NCBI GenBank assembly: GCA_963923455.1
Contig: CAWULT010000198.1
Coordinates: 1 to 5,327, forward strand
Source of the DNA: CAWULT01 sp963923455
Lineage (GTDB): Bacteria > Acidobacteriota > Vicinamibacteria > Vicinamibacterales > UBA2999
Direction: 5' to 3'
DNA: 5,327 nucleotides
Shown: one piece after another, positions 1 through 5,327 of the stretch
Position numbering within the stretch: position 1 is the stretch's first letter
How the letters are laid out: every line of letters starts with the position of its first letter
Notes under the pieces: generated by a model
Databases searched by the model: none
The model's input: the letters and a program-made list of their open reading frames with translations, nothing else
Told to the model about the DNA's origin: nothing
Translations under genes and position numbers: made by a program

Positions 1-2
1 CG

Positions 3-1124
3 GAGGACGGTCACCTGTGGTTCGCCAGCGGCCTCGGCGTCGTGATCGTCGATCCGGAGACGCTGCCCGCGGGCCCGCGCCCCAACCGGCCCCGTATCGA
101 ACGCGCCCTGGTCGCCGGGCGCGCCGTGCCCATTACGCCGGACCAAGGACTGCCCTACGGGACGTCGACGATCGAGATCGAGTACACGACGGCGAGCGTC
201 GGTGGCGCCACGAAGCTGCGCTTCCGGCACCGGCTCGAGAGCCTCGACACCGACTGGGTCCAGGCTGGCACCGAGCGCACCGCGCGCTACGAGAACCTGC
301 CGCCGGGCCGCTACCGCTTCCGCGTGGCGGCGACGACCGACGGTGTCTGGACCGAGTCGGCCGTCTGGCAGTTCTCGGTCGCGCCGCCGTTCTATCGCCG
401 GGCCTGGTTCCTGACGATCGCGGCCCTCGGCACGCTGTTGCTCGTCGGCGCCGCCTGGTGGCTGCGCGTGCGGGCGCTGCGCGCGCAGTACGCGCTCGTC
501 TTCGACGAGCGCACGCGGGTCAGCCGCGAGATCCACGACACGCTGCTGCAGAGCCTGGCCGCGATCGGCATGGAGCTCGAGACGATCACCAGCCAGCTCG
601 ACGGGCCCGACGCCCAGGCCCGCGACTCGCTGCGGCGCCTGCGCCGGCAGGTTCGCCACACGGTGCGTGACGCGCGCGACACGGTGTGGGGGCTGCGCAA
701 CAGCGCCATCGAGCGCGACGGGCTGGTCGACGCGCTGCGCGGGCTGGCCCGCACGACGAGCGAGGCCGGCCAGGCCCGCGTGGAGCTGGCCGTCGACGGC
801 CGGCCCCGCCGGTGCGAGGCCGAGGTGGAACTGCAGCTGCTGCGCATCTGCCACGAGGCGGTGACCAACGCCATCCGGCACGGACGCGCGACGCACATCC
901 ACGTGTCGCTGACCTTCCGACCCGACATGGTCGGGCTCGTCGTGTCGGACAACGGCAGCGGGTTCGTCGTGGAGGACTACACGGGCTCGGGCGGCGCCGG
1001 GCAGCACCTCGGGCTGCTCGGGATACGGGAGCGGGCGGCCCGGATTCGGGCCGAACTGCGGATCGTCAGCAGCCCGGGACAGGGTACGATCGTGGAAATA
1101 CAGGCGCCGACGACGGCCGGGTGA
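3..1124 (+). CDS. Sensor histidine kinase, propeller/Y_Y_Y type with HisKA_3 and HATPase domains (5'-partial)
   Basis: Membrane sensor kinase of a two-component system; only the C-terminal 373 residues are present and the reading frame is open to the left edge, so the true start is outside the window. In order: the end of a two-component-regulator-propeller repeat (DGHLWFAS, then VIVDPETL, nt 9-68); a Y_Y_Y domain (about nt 162-383, with RFRHRLESLDTDW, YENLPPGRYRFRV and DGVW); one transmembrane helix (about nt 402-470) followed by basic residues; a HisKA_3 H-box SREIHDTLLQSL with the phospho-accepting His at nt 534-536; and a HATPase domain with N-box HEAVTNAIRHG (nt 852-884), G-box SDNGSGF (about nt 945-965) and LGLLGIRERA. 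His is followed by D-x-x-x-Q (DTLLQ), the motif associated with phosphatase activity in NarX/DesK-like kinases, so it may also dephosphorylate its partner. The topology implies a periplasmic sensor and a cytoplasmic kinase core. It ends at a TGA touching or near the regulator start. The ligand is unknown. Confidence 0.93.
   Translation, partial: EDGHLWFASGLGVVIVDPETLPAGPRPNRPRIERALVAGRAVPITPDQGLPYGTSTIEIEYTTASVGGATKLRFRHRLESLDTDWVQAGTERTARYENLPPGRYRFRVAATTDGVWTESAVWQFSVAPPFYRRAWFLTIAALGTLLLVGAAWWLRVRALRAQYALVFDERTRVSREIHDTLLQSLAAIGMELETITSQLDGPDAQARDSLRRLRRQVRHTVRDARDTVWGLRNSAIERDGLVDALRGLARTTSEAGQARVELAVDGRPRRCEAEVELQLLRICHEAVTNAIRHGRATHIHVSLTFRPDMVGLVVSDNGSGFVVEDYTGSGGAGQHLGLLGIRERAARIRAELRIVSSPGQGTIVEIQAPTTAG
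1121..1124 (+). other. GTGA stop/start overlap between kinase and regulator
   Basis: The four bases GTGA carry the kinase stop (TGA, 1122-1124) and an in-frame GTG for the regulator (1121-1123). If the GTG is used, the two genes overlap by four bases, a common arrangement for translational coupling by a terminating ribosome. If the ATG at 1133 is used instead, the genes are separated by 8 bases, which is still compatible with coupling. Both readings support a single transcript for the pair. Confidence 0.5.
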
Positions 1125-1132
1125 AGCAGGGC

Positions 1133-1762
1133 ATGGCAGGGTCACTGATTCGGGTGTTGTGCGTGGACGACCATCGGCTGGTGCGCGAGGGCATCAGCCG
1201 GATCATCGGGCTGCATCCAGACGTGACGGTCGTCGCGCAGGCGAGCAGCGGGGACGAGGCCGTGGAGATGTACCGCCACTTCCGGCCCGACGTGACGCTG
1301 ATGGACCTGCAGATGCCGCGGCTGAACGGCCTCGGGGCCATCCGCGCGATCCGCGCCGAGTTCCCCGAGGCGCGGATCGTCGTGCTGACGATGTACGACA
1401 GCGACGAGGACATCTACCGGGCCATCCAGGCCGGCGCCGCCGGGTACCTGCTGAAGGACACGGTGCCCGACGAGCTCATCGCCGCGATCCGGAAGGTCCA
1501 CGCGGGCGGCCGGTTGCTGCCCTCGCCGGTCGAGGCGGCCATCGAGGCGCGGACGAACCTGCCGCGCCTGACGTTGCGCGAGATCCAGGTGCTCGAACTG
1601 CTGGCGACCGGAAGCCGCAACAAGGAGATCGCGGCAACGCTGGGCATCAGCCCCGATACCGCGAGCGCGCACATCAAGAGCATCTTCTCGAAGTTCGGCG
1701 TGCACGACCGGACCGCGGCGCTCGCCGAGGGCGTCAAGCGGGGCATCATCCACCTCCGCTGA
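1133..1762 (+). CDS. NarL/FixJ-family response regulator (REC + LuxR-type HTH)
   Basis: Cytoplasmic DNA-binding response regulator of 209 residues, the normal length for the NarL/FixJ family. The receiver domain (about residues 5-122) has the acidic pair D12-D13 in VLCVDDH, phospho-acceptor D58 in LMDLQMPRLNG, switch residue T86 in VVLTMYD and conserved K108 in GYLLKD. After a short linker the LuxR/GerE helix-turn-helix (about residues 144-206) reads LTLREIQVLELLATG, NKEIAATLGIS, then DTASAHIKSIFSKFGV and DRTAAL. The usual T-V-K-x-H of the recognition helix is T-A-S-A-H here. The start is uncertain: ATG at 1133 is preferred, but an in-frame GTG at 1121 adds four residues (VKQG) and makes a GTGA overlap with the kinase stop. 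No good Shine-Dalgarno sequence sits before either. Adjacency to the kinase makes it the cognate partner, probably translationally coupled. The target is not shown by sequence; the receptor gene downstream is the nearest candidate. Confidence 0.95.
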   Translation: MAGSLIRVLCVDDHRLVREGISRIIGLHPDVTVVAQASSGDEAVEMYRHFRPDVTLMDLQMPRLNGLGAIRAIRAEFPEARIVVLTMYDSDEDIYRAIQAGAAGYLLKDTVPDELIAAIRKVHAGGRLLPSPVEAAIEARTNLPRLTLREIQVLELLATGSRNKEIAATLGISPDTASAHIKSIFSKFGVHDRTAALAEGVKRGIIHLR

Positions 1763-1776
1763 TACCGTCCGGAGCC

Positions 1777-1803
1777 TGGTCGAACCGAACCGTACATGGT
1801 CGA
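1777..1803. repeat. Direct repeat TGGTCGA x2, starts 20 bp apart
   Basis: TGGTCGA occurs at 1777-1783 and again at 1797-1803, so the copies start 20 bp apart, close to two helical turns. A tandem CGAAC-CGAAC lies between and overlapping them (1781-1790). Same-face spacing upstream of a transporter gene and next to a regulator gene would suit a dimeric DNA-binding protein. The heptamer is short and the functional reading is inference. Confidence 0.3.
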
Positions 1804-1814
1804 TTAAGGCCGAT

Positions 1815-1831
1815 TTGATCCATCGTTTCAA
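1815..1831. promoter_or_regulatory. Imperfect inverted repeat TTGA-N9-TCAA, possible operator
   Basis: TTGA at 1815-1818 is the reverse complement of TCAA at 1828-1831, giving a 17-bp imperfect palindrome with one more matching pair (C1821/G1825) near the centre. It overlaps the putative -35 element of the receptor gene, a place where a bound regulator could block or contact polymerase. Four-base arms are weak evidence and could be chance. Confidence 0.2.
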
Positions 1832-1841
1832 GCCGTAATAC
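1815..1841 (+). promoter_or_regulatory. Weak sigma70-like promoter candidate for the TonB-dependent receptor
   Basis: TTGATC (1815-1820; the first four bases match TTGACA) is followed after 15 bp by TAATAC (1836-1841; three of six match TATAAT). The spacer is shorter than the usual 16-18 bp and both boxes are imperfect. Transcription would start around 1848, leaving a leader of only about eight bases before the ATG at 1856. A weak promoter beside possible operator repeats would fit an activator-dependent gene, but this is inference. Confidence 0.22.
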
Positions 1842-1855
1842 AGTTCCACGACGAG

Positions 1856-4800
1856 ATGACGTCCTGGCGCGCCCGCGCAAGCGGCGCCGTGCTGCTGGTG
1901 TGGCTGGGCGGCCTCGCCCGCATCACGGCACAAGTGGGAAGTGGAACGCTGGCCGGCGACGTGCTCGACCCGGCCGGAGCGCCCGTGGCGGGCGCGACCG
2001 TCACGGTGACGGCGGACGGCACGAACCTGTCGCGCACGGTCGGCACCGACGCCGGCGGCGCGTTCGTGGTGCCGGCGCTGGGACCGGGTCTGTATCGCGT
2101 GCGAGTGGAGCAGCCCGCCTTTCGCCCCGTCAGGCAGGACGGCGTGCGGGTCGTCACCGGCGAGACGGTGCGGCTGGTGTTCTCGCTGGAGGTGGGCGGG
2201 GTGACCGACGCCGTCACCGTGACGGGCGACGCCTCCGCGCTGCGCCGCGGGGCCGCCGGCCTCGGCCAGGTCATCGACCACCGGGCCGTCGTGGGCCTGC
2301 CGCTCAACGGCCGCAGCTTCGTGGCGCTCGTCGGCCTGGCGCCCGGCGTCGCGCTGCCCCCGGGCTCGTCGCTGCCGCGCATCAACGGCGGCCGGCCGCG
2401 CACCAATGAGTACCTGTTCGACGGCATCTCGGTGCTGCAGCCCGAGCCGGGGCAGGTCGCGTTCTTTCCGAACATCGACGCAATCGAGGAGTTCCGGGTC
2501 GAAACCAACAGCCCACCCGCCGAGTTCGGCCGCTTCAACGGCGGCGTGGTGAACCTCACCACGCGGGCCGGCGGCAACGCGGTGCACGGCACGCTGTTCG
2601 AGTTCCTCCGGCACGAGGCGCTCAACGCGCGGAACTACTTCGCGTCGACCATTCCCGACAAGCCGCGGTTCCGCCGCAGCCAGTTCGGGGGCGTCGTGGG
2701 CGGGCCCGTTCGTCGCAACCGGACGTTCTTCTTCGCCGACTACCAGGGACAGCGCCAGTCGATCGGGCGCACGGTGATCTCGACGGTCCCGACCGCGCTC
2801 CAGCGGCAGGGGGTCTTCACCGAGGCCGTCGGTGGCCAGGTGCCCGCGATCTACGACCCGGCCACGACGGTCGCCGGCCCGGGCGGAGTTGCCACCCGCA
2901 CGCCGTTCCCCGGCAACACGATTCCGTTGGATCGCCTCGACCCCGTGGCCCGCGCGCTGCTGCAGCGCTATCCCGCGCCCACCGCCGCGGGAACCGCCAA
3001 CAACTACCAGCGGGTCGATGACGAGCGGGTCGATCAGGACCAGGTCAGCGTCCGGCTCGATCACCGCTTCGCCTCGGGCCGCGACCAGGTGTTCGGCCGG
3101 CTGACCCGCGTCCACGACACGTTCGTCCCGGTGACACCCCTGCCCGACGGCAGCGGCGTCACGTCGGGTACCCTCGGGCCACAGGCCACGACCGCGTGGT
3201 CGTTCGCGTCCAGCTACCAGCGCGTCGTCTCGGACCGGCTGGTGCACGACCTGCGGGCCGGCGACACACGGCGGGCGGTCACCCGCACGGCGACGACACT
3301 GGGCAGCGCCGCCGGCGCCAGCCTGAACCTGCCCGGCCTGCCGTCGACGGCGATGTTCCCGGATACGCTGCCGACGGTCCTCGTCGCCGGGTATCAGCAG
3401 CTCGGGTCGCCGGCCAGCACCGCCACCGACTTCAGCACCGGCGTGACGCAGATCACCGACACGCTGACGTGGCTGAAGGGCCGTCACACGATCAAGGCCG
3501 GGGCCGACATCCGGTGGGTGCGGCTCGACGTCGTCCAGCCGCCGTCACCGACGGGGTCGTTCACCTTCAGCAGCCTGTTCACGGACCTGCCGGGCGTCGC
3601 CGGCACCGGTGCGCCGTTCGCCAGCTTCCTGCTCGGGCAGGTGCAGCAGTTCTCGATCGACCTCCAGCAGCAGGCCATCGAGAACCGCGCGCACGTGCAG
3701 GAGTACTTCGCGCAGGACGAGTGGCGAGTGTCGAGCCGGCTCGGCGTCAACGCCGGCCTGCGCTACACGCTGAACTTCCCGTCGGTCGAGGCGCACGACC
3801 AGGCGGCGGTGTTCAACCTCCAGACGCGGCAGATCGACTACCTCGGGCGGAACGGGATGCCGCGCGCGGCGCGCGCGCTGCACGTGAACAACGTCGGCCC
3901 TCGACTCGGGATCGTCGGGCGCCTCGGTGAGGCGACGACCGCGCGCGCGGGCTACGGGCTCGTCTGGATCGAGATGACCGGCATCACCACGCCGTTCACG
4001 ACGCCCGTCTTTCCGTTCCTGCAGACGGTCACCCAGCGGACCCTCGACGGCGTCGTGCCGGCCTTCACCCTCGCCGCCGGGCCGACGGTGGATCCGATCC
4101 CGCTGACGCCCCAGGCCGGGCTGGGGCAGGGTGTGTTCGCCGTCGATCGCGACCTGCCGTCGGGCTACGTGCAGCAGTGGCACGCATCGGTCCAGCGGGC
4201 GCTCACGCCGACGCTGACGCTCGAGGTGGCGTACCTCGGCTCGAACATCACGCGCGTCGGCGTACCCGACACCAACCTGAACCAGTTGAGCGTGGCACAG
4301 CTCGCGCAGGGCCCGGCGCTGCTGCAGCGCGTCCCCAATCCCTACTTCGGCGTGATTCCGCGGTCGTCGTCCCTCGGCGACCCCACCATCCCGCTCGCGC
4401 AGCTGTTGAAGCCGTTTCCGGAGTACACGACGGTCAGCCTCTACCGCAACAACGTCGGCAACACGCGCTACCACGGAGGCACCCTCCGGCTGGAACAACG
4501 ACTCTCGCACGGGTTGTCGTACCTGGTCAGCTACACCCGGTCGAGGCTGATCGACGACGCCTCGTCGGTGTTCGACGCGTCGATCCTGACGGGGCCGGCC
4601 GCCAGCTACCCCGTGGCCGACAGCTTCAACCGGCGGCTCGAGCGCGACCACTCGACCGGCGACATCCCGCACGCGTTCGTCGCGTCGGGCGTCTGGGAGG
4701 TGCCGTTCGGCACGGGCCGCGCGCGACGCCCGCGCGGGGTGGCCGGGGCGATCGCCAGCGACTGGACGATCTCCGGCGTGCTGACGCGGCAGTCGGGCGT

Positions 4801-5200
4801 GCCGATCGCCGTGACGCAGGCCACCAACACCAACGCGTTCGCGGGCTTCGGCACCCAGCGGCCGAATCTCACCGGCGATCCCGCACTGCCCGCGTCTGCC
4901 CGCACCGTCGGCCGTTGGTTCGACACGACCGCGTTCACGGCCGCGCCGCAGTTCACCCTCGGCTCGAGCTCGCGGAACCCCGTCAGGGGGCCCGCCTGGC
5001 GGAACCTCGACCTGGCGGTGGCCCGCCGCGTGCCGCTCGGGCCGACGCGCGCCGTGGAGGTTCGCGTCGAGGTGTTCAACGCCCTCAACACCCCGCCGCT
5101 CGGTGCGCCGAACGGGGTGTTCGGCTCGGCCGCGTTCGGCTCGATCACGACCGCCGGCGATCCCCGCGTCGTGCAGGTCGCCGGAAAGTTCCTCTTCTGA
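1856..5200 (+). CDS. TonB-dependent outer-membrane receptor, Oar-like, with carboxypeptidase-regulatory-like N-terminal domain
   Basis: Outer-membrane transporter of 1114 residues, a usual length for the acidobacterial Oar-like family, thought to import a large ligand using TonB-ExbBD energy. A signal peptide occupies residues 1-25 (basic RARAS, hydrophobic AVLLVWLGGLA, probable cleavage at ITA|QV). A carboxypeptidase-regulatory-like beta-sandwich follows (about 28-112: LAGDVLDPAGAPVAGATVTV, GGAFVVPALGPGLYRVRV). The plug (about 118-240) shows LPLNGRSFVALVGLAPGV, INGGRPRTNEYLFDGISV, then IEEFRVETN and AEFGRFNGGVVNLTTRAG. The rest is barrel, with family signatures such as FFFADYQGQR, VQEYFAQDEWRV, YVQQWHASVQ, DIPHAFVASGVWEVPFG, VEVFNALNTP and DPRVVQVAGKFLF; the terminal Phe fits BAM recognition. 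No clear TonB box is seen. ATG 1856 is the first possible start after an in-frame TAA at 1805, although no Shine-Dalgarno sequence precedes it. The substrate cannot be told. The adjacent kinase-regulator pair may control it. No frameshift is evident. Confidence 0.95.
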   Translation: MTSWRARASGAVLLVWLGGLARITAQVGSGTLAGDVLDPAGAPVAGATVTVTADGTNLSRTVGTDAGGAFVVPALGPGLYRVRVEQPAFRPVRQDGVRVVTGETVRLVFSLEVGGVTDAVTVTGDASALRRGAAGLGQVIDHRAVVGLPLNGRSFVALVGLAPGVALPPGSSLPRINGGRPRTNEYLFDGISVLQPEPGQVAFFPNIDAIEEFRVETNSPPAEFGRFNGGVVNLTTRAGGNAVHGTLFEFLRHEALNARNYFASTIPDKPRFRRSQFGGVVGGPVRRNRTFFFADYQGQRQSIGRTVISTVPTALQRQGVFTEAVGGQVPAIYDPATTVAGPGGVATRTPFPGNTIPLDRLDPVARALLQRYPAPTAAGTANNYQRVDDERVDQDQVSVRLDHRFASGRDQVFGRLTRVHDTFVPVTPLPDGSGVTSGTLGPQATTAWSFASSYQRVVSDRLVHDLRAGDTRRAVTRTATTLGSAAGASLNLPGLPSTAMFPDTLPTVLVAGYQQLGSPASTATDFSTGVTQITDTLTWLKGRHTIKAGADIRWVRLDVVQPPSPTGSFTFSSLFTDLPGVAGTGAPFASFLLGQVQQFSIDLQQQAIENRAHVQEYFAQDEWRVSSRLGVNAGLRYTLNFPSVEAHDQAAVFNLQTRQIDYLGRNGMPRAARALHVNNVGPRLGIVGRLGEATTARAGYGLVWIEMTGITTPFTTPVFPFLQTVTQRTLDGVVPAFTLAAGPTVDPIPLTPQAGLGQGVFAVDRDLPSGYVQQWHASVQRALTPTLTLEVAYLGSNITRVGVPDTNLNQLSVAQLAQGPALLQRVPNPYFGVIPRSSSLGDPTIPLAQLLKPFPEYTTVSLYRNNVGNTRYHGGTLRLEQRLSHGLSYLVSYTRSRLIDDASSVFDASILTGPAASYPVADSFNRRLERDHSTGDIPHAFVASGVWEVPFGTGRARRPRGVAGAIASDWTISGVLTRQSGVPIAVTQATNTNAFAGFGTQRPNLTGDPALPASARTVGRWFDTTAFTAAPQFTLGSSSRNPVRGPAWRNLDLAVARRVPLGPTRAVEVRVEVFNALNTPPLGAPNGVFGSAAFGSITTAGDPRVVQVAGKFLF

Positions 5201-5225
5201 CGCCGCCGGGCAGCCCGGGTCGGCG
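5201..5225 (+). terminator. GC-rich hairpin directly after the receptor stop, possible terminator
   Basis: The hairpin begins at the first base after the TGA. CGCCGCCGGG (5201-5210) pairs with CCCGG (5214-5218) and CGGCG (5221-5225), leaving a CAG loop (5211-5213) and a two-base bulge GT (5219-5220): ten G-C pairs. No T-run follows, so it is not a textbook intrinsic terminator. It could end transcription in a high-GC organism that tolerates U-less hairpins, or protect the 3' end of the receptor mRNA. Confidence 0.45.
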
Positions 5226-5317
5226 CGGCGCTCACGCCTCGTCGTCGTCCCCCTGAGCGCCGGGCTCGAACGGGCGGGGGGCGGCGGGCCTGGCTGATCT
5301 AGACTGGCGGGCGCGCC
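5226..5317. other. Intergenic stretch, G-rich, after the receptor hairpin
   Basis: I see no gene here. It includes a run dominated by G (5272-5288) and ends in a slightly more AT-containing patch around CTGATCTAGACT (5294-5305). TAGACT at 5300-5305 matches four of six bases of a -10 box and lies 12 bp before the ATG at 5318. The region where a -35 box would fall is pure G/C and has no match, so the promoter call stays weak. Confidence 0.35.
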
Positions 5318-5327
5318 ATGACCTACA
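5318..5327 (+). CDS. Possible start of a further + strand gene (3'-partial, three codons visible)
   Basis: ATG-ACC-TAC begins at 5318 and runs off the window. It is in a sensible position for a next gene: 117 bp after the receptor stop, beyond a hairpin, and 12 bp after a -10-like TAGACT. No Shine-Dalgarno sequence is visible in the GC-only bases just upstream. Three codons cannot identify a product, and the ATG may be chance. Confidence 0.25.

Larger units (their letters stand above)
1763..1855. other. Intergenic spacer of lowered GC between regulator and receptor genes
   Basis: This 93-bp gap holds no gene. I count 49 G/C of 93 bases (53 %), and 17 of 40 between 1801 and 1840, against about 70 % in the flanking genes. 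It contains a heptamer direct repeat, a tandem CGAAC repeat, an imperfect inverted repeat and a weak promoter-like pair, each listed separately. No intrinsic terminator (GC stem plus T-run) is visible after the regulator, so read-through from the kinase-regulator transcript into the receptor gene cannot be excluded. Confidence 0.7.

Noticed and set aside
1791..1800. Small palindrome-like CGTACATGGT near an ATG at 1796, as a start of a short gene
   Set aside because: The frame from this ATG reads ATG-GTC-GAT-TAA and stops after three codons, and no regulatory palindrome longer than GTAC is present.
1142..3487. A 781-codon open frame on the minus strand spanning the regulator, the spacer and half of the receptor gene
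   Set aside because: It lies antisense to two genes with unmistakable domain motifs. Its translation is a low-complexity mix of Arg, Ala, Val, Asp, His and Gly with no domain. Long antisense open frames are expected from codon bias at about 70 % GC.
3860..3880. Alternating CG run (CGCGCGCGGCGCGCGCGC-like), possible Z-DNA or palindrome
   Set aside because: It encodes RAARAL in the receptor frame with ordinary GC-ending codons, so codon use explains it.
3545..4672. A 375-codon minus-strand open frame inside the receptor gene
   Set aside because: It is Arg/Val/Glu-rich with no recognisable motif and is fully antisense to conserved barrel sequence; a GC-bias shadow.
4606..5235. A minus-strand open frame covering the receptor 3' end and the hairpin
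   Set aside because: No domain, no plausible ribosome binding site, and antisense to conserved receptor codons.
4177..5256. A 359-codon + strand open frame overlapping the receptor C-terminus in another frame
   Set aside because: The translation is almost all Arg, Ala, Gly and Pro. The overlapping receptor frame carries the family's C-terminal signatures, so this is a shadow.
5271..5290. Possible G-quadruplex in the G-rich run after the receptor
   Set aside because: Only three separable GGG tracts are present with proper loops; the fourth would need a GG or a bulge. In such a G-rich region this is weak.

Overview
The window is GC-rich (roughly 70 % by eye) and every supportable gene reads left to right on the + strand. 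Its gene content suggests a member of the Acidobacteriota, probably a Vicinamibacteria-like soil or freshwater lineage. Two things point there: an Oar-like TonB-dependent receptor with an N-terminal carboxypeptidase-regulatory-like domain, a family greatly expanded in that phylum, and a two-component-regulator-propeller/Y_Y_Y histidine kinase paired with a NarL-type regulator. The assignment is inferred from family style and base composition, not from a marker gene.

Layout: (1) positions 3-1124 hold the C-terminal part of a membrane sensor histidine kinase. It contains the end of the propeller sensor, a Y_Y_Y domain, one transmembrane helix, a HisKA_3 dimerisation domain and an ATPase domain; the start lies left of the window. 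(2) Positions 1133-1762 (possibly from 1121) hold a complete NarL/FixJ-family response regulator, overlapping or nearly overlapping the kinase. (3) Positions 1763-1855 are a 93-bp spacer of clearly lower GC (49 of 93 bases) with small direct and inverted repeats and a weak promoter-like pair. (4) Positions 1856-5200 hold a complete 1114-residue TonB-dependent outer-membrane receptor with a signal peptide and an aromatic C-terminus. (5) Positions 5201-5327 hold a strong GC hairpin right after the receptor stop, a G-rich stretch, and a possible start (ATG at 5318) of another + strand gene that runs off the window.

How they may work together: the kinase would sense a periplasmic ligand through its propeller/Y_Y_Y module and phosphorylate Asp58 of the regulator, which would bind DNA through its LuxR-type helix-turn-helix. 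The receptor next door is the obvious candidate target, being co-oriented and separated only by a lower-GC, repeat-containing spacer. That link is inference from position; no substrate can be read from the sequence. These are known families in a common arrangement, and I see no convincing previously undescribed system here. The most useful leads are the candidate operator sites in the 1763-1855 spacer, the altered recognition helix of the regulator, and the apparent lack of Shine-Dalgarno sequences.
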